A DNA stretch of 13,858 bases from JAWWPG01 sp038327385. Lineage in GTDB: Bacteria > Actinomycetota > Actinomycetes > Propionibacteriales > Nocardioidaceae. The notes under the pieces were generated by a model. The model ran no database searches and was not told the origin of the DNA. It was given only the letters and a program-made list of their open reading frames with translations. The stretch is taken from positions 1-13,858 of the forward strand of contig JBBQKY010000058.1 of assembly GCA_038327385.1 (NCBI GenBank), given 5' to 3'. Every line of letters starts with the position of its first letter. Position 1 is the first letter of the stretch. This document shows positions 1 through 6,344 of this stretch, piece by piece. A program made the translations under genes and the position numbers.

Positions 1-73
1 GCTCGATCTGCTCAGCCTGCCGCACAGCAAGCGCCGCGAGTTCCTCATAGGACGGACATCGATCGGCGGGCAC
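1..73 (-). CDS. IS66-type transposase, N-terminal fragment (cut by window edge)
   Basis: Reading the minus strand from a GTG at 73-71 gives MPADRC followed by PSYEELAALAVRQAEQIE, then the window ends. The PSYEELAAL...QAEQIE opening is the typical start of actinobacterial IS66-family transposases, just before their coiled-coil leucine-zipper segment. Only 24 residues are visible, so the catalytic DDE domain and the state of the element cannot be judged. The plus-strand open frame over the same bases (to 208) has no recognisable protein character. The call rests on a short N-terminal match from memory; an unrelated coiled-coil protein is possible. Confidence 0.5.
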   Translation of the reverse strand, partial: MPADRCPSYEELAALAVRQAEQIE

Positions 74-329
74 CACACCATGGTCAACATCCTGCAGCCG
101 AGATCAACTAGACACGCCGCTGGCGACCTGACCAGTTACGATGATTCATTGATGCTCGCGCAAGCATCGCTCGACGCACGAGGCCGAGCAATTGCGACAG
201 GATCATGAGATCCTTGGAAGCTATCCCATCTTCTGCTCAGCAGCGATCGTCCTCTTGAGGAGATTCTCAGCAGACGGCAGGTTCCGGATACTCTCCAGCC
301 AGTATCCTTCTCGTATTGACAGAGCCGCC
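74..329. other. Non-coding or decayed stretch
   Basis: Between the IS66-like start and the recognisable part of the LmbU-like gene I see no convincing gene on either strand. Open frames cross it, but none has recognisable residues or a ribosome binding site. A TTGACA hexamer lies at 316-321 without a convincing -10 partner. It may hold the end of the IS66 element and the eroded 5' part of the LmbU-like gene. Confidence 0.4.
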
Positions 330-831
330 TGCGGGCCGGTCGTCAAACGACAGTCCGTCTGCAGGAAGCGCATTGGACACTCCGGCCACTTCGGTATCGT
401 ACCGTCCTGCGGCGCGTACGGTGATCGTTACGAGCAGGCGATCACCGATACCTCGGTGGGCTATCAGACCTTGCGGAACTATACGTGGGTGGCAAGGACG
501 TTCCCGGTGTCTCGTCGACGGGACACGCTAAGCCTCGGTCACCACATGGAGGTGGCCGCACGGCCCAACGACGAGCAGGACGCTTGGTTGGTGCGGGCTG
601 AACAGTTGAGCTGGTCCTGCAACAGATTACGGTGAGCAGGCCGCAAAGTTGGCCAACCGCCGGACATCCGGCGACGAGGAGATGCTCCAGACCACGGCAC
701 TGAAGATCGACGTGCAGGCCAAGCGACACGACCGCTGGCAGTCAGCTGCCAAGCGGAAGAACTCCTCAATGGCAGATTGGATCATTGGGGCATTGGACCA
801 TGCTGCAAGCGAAGACCTCGGAAAGTCATGA
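330..831 (+). pseudogene. LmbU-family transcriptional regulator, frameshifted and internally deleted
   Basis: LmbU-family proteins are DNA-binding regulators first described for lincomycin biosynthesis and common beside actinomycete antibiotic genes. The core at about 417-632 reads GDRYEQAITDTSVGYQTLRN, then YTWVARTFPVSRRRDTLSLG, HHMEVAARPNDEQDAWL and SWSCNRLR, which is the family's characteristic helix-turn-helix region. That frame stops at 633-635. The family C-terminus (RHDRWQSAAKRKNSSMADWI...ALDHAA) continues one frame over to the stop at 829-831, so one extra base near 631-633 breaks the gene. Upstream, KRIG...FGIV-SC is followed directly by GAYGDRY; the usual SSxWWLGDWL block is absent, suggesting a second, internal deletion. 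The start is not identifiable, and the 5' limit given is approximate. It lies about 600 bases ahead of the biosynthetic operon and could once have controlled it. Confidence 0.72.
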
Positions 832-869
832 TCACCCGGGATGTCGCGCTCGAATCCGTTGCCGGGTGA
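832..869. terminator. Inverted repeat between convergent genes, possible bidirectional terminator
   Basis: TCACCCGG at 832-839 is exactly complementary to CCGGGTGA at 862-869, giving an 8-bp stem with a 22-base loop. It sits immediately after the stop of the LmbU-like remnant and before the stop of the minus-strand gene at 910, where a shared terminator would be expected. The large loop and lack of a U-run make it weak. Confidence 0.3.
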
Positions 870-909
870 GGGCCGCGGCATCGTCCAGCAGTGGTCCGAT
901 ACGCGAGGC

Positions 910-1137
910 TCAGCACGGACGCAGCGTGTGGTACACCTCGTTCCAGTTCTCGGCGAGCAGGCCGAGATATGCGGTGAATCCCCTTTCGAGGTCCGCGATG
1001 TCGTCGAATGTATGGCATGCCTTCGCCGCGGTCGACAACGAGTGGACCTTGTGTTCCTTCTCGGTGGCCGCGATGTGCAGGTAGAAGTACTCGCAGTTCT
1101 CGTGGAACTCCTCGAACTCGAAATAGGGATCGGTCAA
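910..1137 (-). CDS. Small hypothetical protein, 75 aa
   Basis: The minus strand encodes a 75-residue protein opening MTDPYFEFEEFHENCEYFYL and ending NEVYHTLRPC. I chose the TTG at 1137-1135 because a strong GAGGAGGG ribosome binding site lies about eight bases upstream; the open frame continues further back, but those residues look non-coding. The protein is acidic and rich in aromatic residues and histidine. It has no signal peptide or membrane segment and no family I recognise. It is divergent from the biosynthetic operon, with about 295 bases between the two starts. Third-position composition is less GC-rich than in the operon. It could be an intact small gene or the surviving tail of a longer one. 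Confidence 0.5.
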   Translation of the reverse strand: MTDPYFEFEEFHENCEYFYLHIAATEKEHKVHSLSTAAKACHTFDDIADLERGFTAYLGLLAENWNEVYHTLRPC

Positions 1138-1432
1138 TGAGGGCGGCCCTCCTCGGAGAGGACGAAGTAAGAGCAACACTATCGGTCTTTCGTCGATGAC
1201 CTGCGCCGATTCGATTGCAATGGCCACGTTCACTGTGTGAATATGAGTGACCTGCCGCGAGGACGAGCTGCTGTATCCACACGTCGGGGGGCCCATGAGG
1301 GGTGGATCGGCGGCTGCGCCGTCGCCCGGGCCACGGCGACCCGCCGCGCTCGGCATGGCGACCGGCCTCCCCGTGCGTCCTCGATGTGCGCCACCGCGCG
1401 GGGCGTGGCCCCAGAATACGAGGAGAGACGAG
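1138..1432. promoter_or_regulatory. Divergent intergenic region upstream of the biosynthetic operon, with palindrome
   Basis: This gap separates the minus-strand small gene from the operon and should hold the operon promoter. It contains a perfect 5-3-5 palindrome TTCAC-TGT-GTGAA at 1229-1241, a plausible operator. A loose sigma-70-like pair, TTGCAA at 1215-1220 and GAATAT at 1239-1244 with an 18-base spacer, overlaps it. The rest of the leader is G-rich, and open frames in it look like chance. Promoter placement is inference only. Confidence 0.3.
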
Positions 1433-1894
1433 ATGACCCGGGATACTGTTCAGGCGGCCCGAGAGTCGGACGAGGTCCGCCGGTGCTGGCCGGTATTCCG
1501 AGAGCTGCGGCAGAACATCTCGTCGGAAGAGGTCTTCGTCGAGCGCTGGAAACGTCAGCGCGACGAGGGCTACCAGATCGTGTTCATCGAGCGGGACGGC
1601 GAGGTCCGGGCGATCGGGGGCTACCGGGTCCTGCACTCCATGGCGTGGGGGCGGATCCTGTATCTGGACGACCTCGCCGTGCTCACCTCGCACCACGGGA
1701 CCGGCCTCGGCACGGCGATCCTCGAGTACGTGCAGGCGGAGGCCTGTCGCCAGGACTGCGACGCCGTGCACCTGGACACTGGATACCACAGGCGCCGTGC
1801 CCACAAGGCATATCTGCGGAACGGATTCGAGCTTAGCGCCCATCATCTCGAATGGAAGGTGGTCGGGAATGAAGAACCTGCTCGAATGTCATGA
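1433..1894 (+). CDS. GNAT-family N-acetyltransferase, 153 aa
   Basis: GNAT proteins move an acyl group, usually acetyl, from CoA to an amine. The acetyl-CoA-binding motif A is visible as SHHGTGLGTAILEYV around residues 85-100, preceded by a beta-strand with LYLDDLAVLT. The C-terminal HRRRAHKAYLRNGFELSAHH is the normal GNAT tail in which the R/K-A-Y-x-x-x-G-F segment closes the fold. The ATG at 1433 is chosen because an AGGAGAG site sits about six bases upstream; the frame is open further upstream but those residues are not GNAT-like. Length is typical of the family. The last 26 bases overlap the next gene, so the two are probably co-translated. As first gene of the operon it may acylate an amine substrate or product of the pathway, or serve as self-protection. 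The acceptor cannot be inferred. Confidence 0.85.
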   Translation: MTRDTVQAARESDEVRRCWPVFRELRQNISSEEVFVERWKRQRDEGYQIVFIERDGEVRAIGGYRVLHSMAWGRILYLDDLAVLTSHHGTGLGTAILEYVQAEACRQDCDAVHLDTGYHRRRAHKAYLRNGFELSAHHLEWKVVGNEEPARMS

Positions 1895-3377
1895 GGAGCT
1901 CGCGGCCGGCAGGCCCGACGATCCGGCCGTCGTCTACGCACGGGAGCCCCACGCCGGGGTCACGCTGACATGGGGCGACGTGTGCACGCGGGCGGACGAG
2001 ATTCGCGAGGCGCTCGTGAAGGGCGGGGCGCGCGGCGAATGCGTATCCGCGCTAGTGCTGGACGAACACCCTGATCTCGTGCCGACCCTCCTGGCGTTGT
2101 GGCAGCTCGACAGCCCGCCCGTGCTGCTCGACCCGCAATGGGGCTCCCGCTTGCGGACGTCGATCCTGAAGCACAGCACCCCGACGTTCCTCGTCACCAT
2201 GGAGCCGTCGGTCGCGGTCACCACCCTGCGCCCGAAGTCAGCGCCCGACGTCCCGCACGACGCCGCCTTCATCGGCTATACGTCCGGGAGCACGGGTGAC
2301 CCCAAGGCGATCGTGTTCACGCACGAGCGTCTCCACGCCGGGACGCTGGGCAACGTCTCCGCCTCGCTCCGTCTCCACGGCGCCCGACCGGCCCGTCTCG
2401 CGCGGTCCATGCGGATGTCGGGCTCCGGGGTCATCAACCTGCACCACACCTGGGGCGCCGTCCTCGGCTCGTGCGTGGTGGTGCTGCCGGAGGTGACCGT
2501 CTCGACCGCCCGCGAGTACTGGTCGCGCATCGAACACCACGGCATCGAGCAGACCTTCCTCGTCCCGCAGCTAATCGAGGTCGTCAACCGCTTTGCGGCC
2601 GATCGCGACGAGAGCCGCCCCGGGCCGTTGTGCTTTACGGGGAGCGGGCCGCTCTCCGTGACCACCCAGGAGCGGTTCCAGCGCCGTTTCGGGCTCCCGT
2701 TATTCAACGCCTACGGGCTCTCTGAGACGTCGTCGGCGGCCTTCTTCGGGCAACGCGGCGACGACGGGCTGGCGACCAACAGCGTCGGTGTCCCCGAACG
2801 GGTCACGGCGCGCCTCCGCGACCCGGAGGGCCACTTCGTCGACGGCAACGGCGAGGGCGAGCTCGAACTCACCGGCGACCAGGTCTTCGGCGGCTACTAC
2901 CGCAATCCGGCCGCGACCGCGCAGACGTTGGTCGACGGCTGGCTGCGCACCGGTGACGTCGCCCGTCGCCACGCGGGCCGCTACTACATCGTAGGGCGCA
3001 ACAAGGACGTCGTCATGAAGGGGAGCTATGCGATCTACCTGACGGAGGTCGAGGAGGCAGCCTCGGCCCATCCGGAGGTGTTGGAGGCGGCGGCGGTCGC
3101 GCTGTGGCTGGCCGACAGCGCCGAGGACATCGGGTGTCTCGTGCGCCCCGTCGCGGACGCCGAGCCGAGGGCCGAGGACATCCTGTCCTGGCTCCGCGAC
3201 GCGCTGGGTACCCAGCGCGCGCCCTGCCGTGTAGTCGTGGTGGCGAAACCGCTGCCCCGCGGTGGTCAGGACAAGTTGAACCGCCCCGGCGTCACTGCCG
3301 TGTGGGACAGCCTGCCCAACGTACCCCGCAGCTCGCGCAGCGCGTGGGAACGGGCGCGCACGGTGCCCATCCAATGA
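1869..3377 (+). CDS. Acyl-adenylating enzyme (AMP-binding, ANL superfamily), 502 aa
   Basis: This free-standing ANL enzyme should convert a carboxylic acid and ATP to an acyl-adenylate, then pass the acyl group to CoA or a carrier protein. All core motifs are present: ATP loop YTSGSTGDPKAI (about residues 136-147), YGLSE (about 281-285), the TGD motif in GWLRTGDVA (about 361), the hinge GRNKDVVMKGS (about 376-386), and a C-terminal catalytic lysine in LPRGGQDKLNR (about 469). Length is normal for an acyl-CoA ligase or free-standing adenylation protein. No carrier domain is attached. The ATG at 1869 overlaps the GNAT gene by 26 bases, with GGAAGG about ten bases upstream; the open frame extends upstream but lacks ANL residues. 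The stop overlaps the next start as ATGA. It may supply an activated acyl group to the GNAT, or load the carrier of the downstream fusion protein. Substrate unknown. Confidence 0.9.
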   Translation: MKNLLECHEELAAGRPDDPAVVYAREPHAGVTLTWGDVCTRADEIREALVKGGARGECVSALVLDEHPDLVPTLLALWQLDSPPVLLDPQWGSRLRTSILKHSTPTFLVTMEPSVAVTTLRPKSAPDVPHDAAFIGYTSGSTGDPKAIVFTHERLHAGTLGNVSASLRLHGARPARLARSMRMSGSGVINLHHTWGAVLGSCVVVLPEVTVSTAREYWSRIEHHGIEQTFLVPQLIEVVNRFAADRDESRPGPLCFTGSGPLSVTTQERFQRRFGLPLFNAYGLSETSSAAFFGQRGDDGLATNSVGVPERVTARLRDPEGHFVDGNGEGELELTGDQVFGGYYRNPAATAQTLVDGWLRTGDVARRHAGRYYIVGRNKDVVMKGSYAIYLTEVEEAASAHPEVLEAAAVALWLADSAEDIGCLVRPVADAEPRAEDILSWLRDALGTQRAPCRVVVVAKPLPRGGQDKLNRPGVTAVWDSLPNVPRSSRSAWERARTVPIQ

Positions 3378-4183
3378 TCACTGGGATCACCCATCTCACG
3401 ATGGAGGGCGAGCGGGCGCGGGGCATCGACCTCACCTCTGACCTGGGCTTCACCCCCAGCGTCGTCGACGACGTCGTGCTCCCGGCGGGCTTCGAGGGCA
3501 TTGAGGACGGTGCGGCCGAGGACGGTGCCGAGGTGCTGCCCCTCGCCCTGCTCGTCGGCCCGCAGGGGGTCCGGCTGGAGGTGGTGCAGCACCGACGACA
3601 GACCGGCCGGCGGGGGGCCTACGGCGGAATCTTCGGCTCGCCGCCACCGGCCACCGCGGGACCCGTGGTGAGCAGACCGGACGTCGGCAGCCTCCTGCGC
3701 CGGGCGGGGATCCTGGACGATCCGGTCTGCGTCGCCATGGAGACGCCGAGGGACGAGACGTGGTTCGGGTCCTCGTCGTCGACCGGCGGTCTCGTCGGCG
3801 TCCTCTGCCACGCCGCCGACGTGCCGGCCGAAGCCGCGTTCTGGGCGGCATTCGCCCGGGCCCGATGGCACGAGATCGGGGTGAGGGCGGCGTGGGGACG
3901 GGCGCCGCTCCCCCTCCCTCAGGGGACATGCGCCCTCGTCGTCGTCCGGGACGAGGCGCCGCCCTCCCCGTTCGCCATGAACGATTCGGGATTCCCGTCG
4001 TTGGGCGTCTACAGCACGTCGATCGAACGCGACTGCGGCAAGGCGCTGGCCGCCGGGGCGACGCAGCGTGCGGATCCGATCGTCACCTCCGTCGGGGGTC
4101 GATCGCTGCGGATGGCCCTGATCTCGACCCCCGGCGGCGCTCCCGTTGAACTCCTGGGGGTGTACCGGGGCGTCAAGAACTAG
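3374..4183 (+). CDS. Two-domain VOC (glyoxalase-fold) protein, 269 aa
   Basis: The protein opens MITGITHLTM, as many vicinal-oxygen-chelate (VOC) proteins do, and ends DSGFPSLGVYS...GGAPVELLGVYRG, also typical of the fold. The four positions that usually carry metal ligands look filled: His7 (GITHLTM), Glu69 (VRLEVVQH), His146 (LCHAADVPAEAAFW) and Glu259 (PVELLG). A metal-dependent enzyme is therefore plausible. VOC members include dioxygenases, isomerases, glutathione or thiol transferases and antibiotic-binding proteins, and the sequence alone does not choose between them. The start overlaps the ligase stop as ATGA, implying translational coupling. Within the operon it may modify the activated substrate or be a resistance protein for the product. 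It is longer than single-domain VOC proteins, as expected for a tandem domain. No signal peptide. Confidence 0.72.
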   Translation: MITGITHLTMEGERARGIDLTSDLGFTPSVVDDVVLPAGFEGIEDGAAEDGAEVLPLALLVGPQGVRLEVVQHRRQTGRRGAYGGIFGSPPPATAGPVVSRPDVGSLLRRAGILDDPVCVAMETPRDETWFGSSSSTGGLVGVLCHAADVPAEAAFWAAFARARWHEIGVRAAWGRAPLPLPQGTCALVVVRDEAPPSPFAMNDSGFPSLGVYSTSIERDCGKALAAGATQRADPIVTSVGGRSLRMALISTPGGAPVELLGVYRGVKN

Positions 4184-4261
4184 TGACGTCGTCGGCCGGC
4201 GTCGGAGGTCTGACCACCAGGACCCTCGCGGCGGGACCGGACGACGCGGATCGGAGGCGAC

Positions 4262-6343
4262 ATGGCGCTGTGGGACAACTACGACGACGTTACCTTTGGC
4301 GTGGTCGCCAACGCGGTGGGTCAGCACTCGGTGTGGCCGACGACCCGGCCGGTCCCGCACGGCTGGAGCCGGCGGGACTTCTCCGGCACGCACCGGACGT
4401 GCCTCGACGAGATCGACCGGCGACTGGCGGGAGCCCCGCCGTCGGCCTTTGGGCGGGCGGCCGACGACTGCCACGACGGCGAGGGCGACGGGGCGACGGA
4501 CGCGGTCTGGACGCTCGAGGCGGAGACCGCCGCGCTGCGCGGCCCCACCCGGGCCGTGGTGGACACCTCGATCACCAGCTTGATCCGGGCCCAGGACCTG
4601 CCGGCGGACCGGCCGGCCACCTTCTGCGGTGCCGACCGCGTCACGCGCGGCGAGCTGTTCGCCACGAGCCTCGCGTGGGCGCGGGTGCTCACCGAGGAGG
4701 GCTGTGGCCGCGAGGTGCCGGTGGCGCTCCTGCTGCCCCGCGGCCTGTACGCCCTCACCGCGATCCTCGCCGTGCTCGAGGCCGGTGGGGCGTACGTCCC
4801 GCTGTCGGTCGACGACCACCCCGACCGGACCCGGGCGATCCTCGACGGGTGCGGGGCGTCCATCGTCGTCACGACCGACGAGCTCGCGGAGTCGGTGCGC
4901 TCGGGCCCGGCCGCGGTCCTGACGGTGTCGGCGCTCGAGCACCGGGCGACGGCGTCGACGGCGGCACCGCAGGGCGCGGCGAGCGAGGACCTCGCCTACA
5001 TCTTCTACACCTCGGGCACGGCCGGCGAGCCCAAGGGCGTCGAGGGCACCCACCGTCAGTTGGTCAACTACGCTCTCTGGTGCCGCGCGGCCTTCGCGCT
5101 CCGCGCGGACGAGACCGTGTTCCTCAGCGCCTCCCTGTTCTTCCTCGGATCGCTCACGACGATCTTCACGCCGCTCCTGGCGGGCTGGCCGATCGTCGTG
5201 GTGCCCGACGGTGCGAGCACGGACAACCTGCTGGAGCTGTCGAGGACGACGGACGGTGGCCTGCTCAAGCTGACGCCGACCCACCTGCGCATGTTGACGG
5301 CACGCGGCGTCCCCGACACCGGCCTGGCCCGCCAGCTCATGGTGGGCAGTGAGCCGCTCACCGTCAGCCGCGAGCTACGGACGTGGATGGGCGCCGATCC
5401 ACAGCGGGTCGTGGTGAACCACTACGGGCTCACCGAGACGCACGGGTGCTTCTGTCACTGGCTCTCGGGTGACGAGGACGTCGGGAGCCGGGCGCCGATC
5501 GGCAGGCCGATCGACAACGTCGAGGCCTACATCGTCGATCGGGACGGCGAGCTCGTCGACGTGGACGACGTCGGGGAGCTGCTCGTCGGCGGCCCGTCGC
5601 TCGGACGCGGCTACCGCCACCGGCCGGGGCTCACCGCGGCGCGCTGGATCCCGAACCCATGGGGGGCCGACGGGTCGATGCTTCTGCGGACCGGGGACCT
5701 TGCGCGCCTGGGCACTGACGGTGTCGTCACGGTGCTGGGCCGCGCGGACCGGCAGGTCAAGGTCCGGGGGCACCGGGTGGAACCGGCGGCGGTGGAGGAG
5801 GCCCTGCGGGTCTCGGGTCACGTCAAGGAGGCCCTCGTCCTCCCGCGGTTCGACGACGGCCGGGTGACGCTGGACGCGTTCCTGCTCCGCGACGGCGACG
5901 CCGACGTTGAGCCGGCGTCGCTGAAGAAGGAGCTGGAGAAGAGGTTCCCGCCCCCATGGGTGCCCACCCGGATGGCCGTGCTGTCCGAGTTCCCGGTGAA
6001 CGCCAACGGCAAGGTGGACCGGTCCGCCCTGCCGGAGCCCGTGCCGGTCGACCCGGCCACGCCGCCCGAGCCGGAGTCCTCCCGGTGGAGTCGGACGGAC
6101 CTCGTCGTGGCGGCGACGTTCTGCGACGTCCTGGAGATCGAGCAAATTGGGCTATCGGATAGCTTCTACGAGCTCGGCGGCGACTCCCTGACGGCGGTCG
6201 AGGTGGCCGCCCGAGTCGGACGCGCCCTGCACCGCACCGTCGCGGCGCCGTCCGCCGACGCCGCGACGGTGCGGAGGTACGCACGCAGCCTCAGTGCGCC
6301 CGCGGTCGCCACGGGCGACGCGTCCGCGCCGCGGGTGACGTGA
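4262..6343 (+). CDS. NRPS-like fusion: MbtH-like domain, adenylation domain, carrier protein (693 aa)
   Basis: Residues about 1-62 are an MbtH-like domain (WDNYDDVTFGVVANAVGQHS, then VWPTTRPVPHGW), normally a small separate chaperone of adenylation domains; its usual terminal WTDxRP is missing. About 95-600 is a complete adenylation domain: ATP loop YTSGTAGEPKG (about 248), NHYGLTE (about 386), LLRTGDLA, GRADRQVKVRGHRVEP (about 493) and catalytic lysine NANGKVDR (Lys584). A peptidyl carrier follows, with its phosphopantetheine serine at Ser642 in LGGDSLT. No condensation or thioesterase domain is present. In motif A4, FLGSLTTIF puts Leu295 where most NRPS domains have the aspartate that binds the alpha-amino group, so the substrate may be an aryl, keto, hydroxy or otherwise unusual acid. 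The ATG at 4262 has GGAGG five bases upstream. It is followed after one base by the reductase gene, its likely partner. Confidence 0.9.
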   Translation: MALWDNYDDVTFGVVANAVGQHSVWPTTRPVPHGWSRRDFSGTHRTCLDEIDRRLAGAPPSAFGRAADDCHDGEGDGATDAVWTLEAETAALRGPTRAVVDTSITSLIRAQDLPADRPATFCGADRVTRGELFATSLAWARVLTEEGCGREVPVALLLPRGLYALTAILAVLEAGGAYVPLSVDDHPDRTRAILDGCGASIVVTTDELAESVRSGPAAVLTVSALEHRATASTAAPQGAASEDLAYIFYTSGTAGEPKGVEGTHRQLVNYALWCRAAFALRADETVFLSASLFFLGSLTTIFTPLLAGWPIVVVPDGASTDNLLELSRTTDGGLLKLTPTHLRMLTARGVPDTGLARQLMVGSEPLTVSRELRTWMGADPQRVVVNHYGLTETHGCFCHWLSGDEDVGSRAPIGRPIDNVEAYIVDRDGELVDVDDVGELLVGGPSLGRGYRHRPGLTAARWIPNPWGADGSMLLRTGDLARLGTDGVVTVLGRADRQVKVRGHRVEPAAVEEALRVSGHVKEALVLPRFDDGRVTLDAFLLRDGDADVEPASLKKELEKRFPPPWVPTRMAVLSEFPVNANGKVDRSALPEPVPVDPATPPEPESSRWSRTDLVVAATFCDVLEIEQIGLSDSFYELGGDSLTAVEVAARVGRALHRTVAAPSADAATVRRYARSLSAPAVATGDASAPRVT

Positions 6344-6344
6344 C

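Noticed and set aside
2..208. Plus-strand open tail at the left edge of the window
   Set aside because: The opposite strand reads as an IS66 transposase N-terminus with a clear family signature, whereas this frame has none.
649..831. Independent 60-residue ribbon-helix-helix or mobilisation protein
   Set aside because: It first looked like a small DNA-binding gene, but the preceding frame ends in the LmbU core and this segment matches the LmbU C-terminus, so it is the shifted tail of that gene.
782..1846. Long minus-strand open frame of 354 codons across the GNAT gene
   Set aside because: It is the antisense of a clear GNAT gene and an intergenic region; the translated residues are low-complexity Arg/Pro/Gly with no domain, typical of high-GC mirror frames.
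3266..5284. Very long minus-strand open frame of 672 codons opposite the VOC and NRPS-like genes
   Set aside because: Composition is dominated by R, G, D, E and P without motifs, and it lies opposite genes with complete catalytic motifs. It is an antisense artefact of high GC.
4183..5352. Plus-strand frame starting GTG at the VOC stop codon
   Set aside because: It runs out of frame through the MbtH and adenylation domains and has no recognisable residues; the ATG at 4262 with GGAGG upstream gives the true protein.
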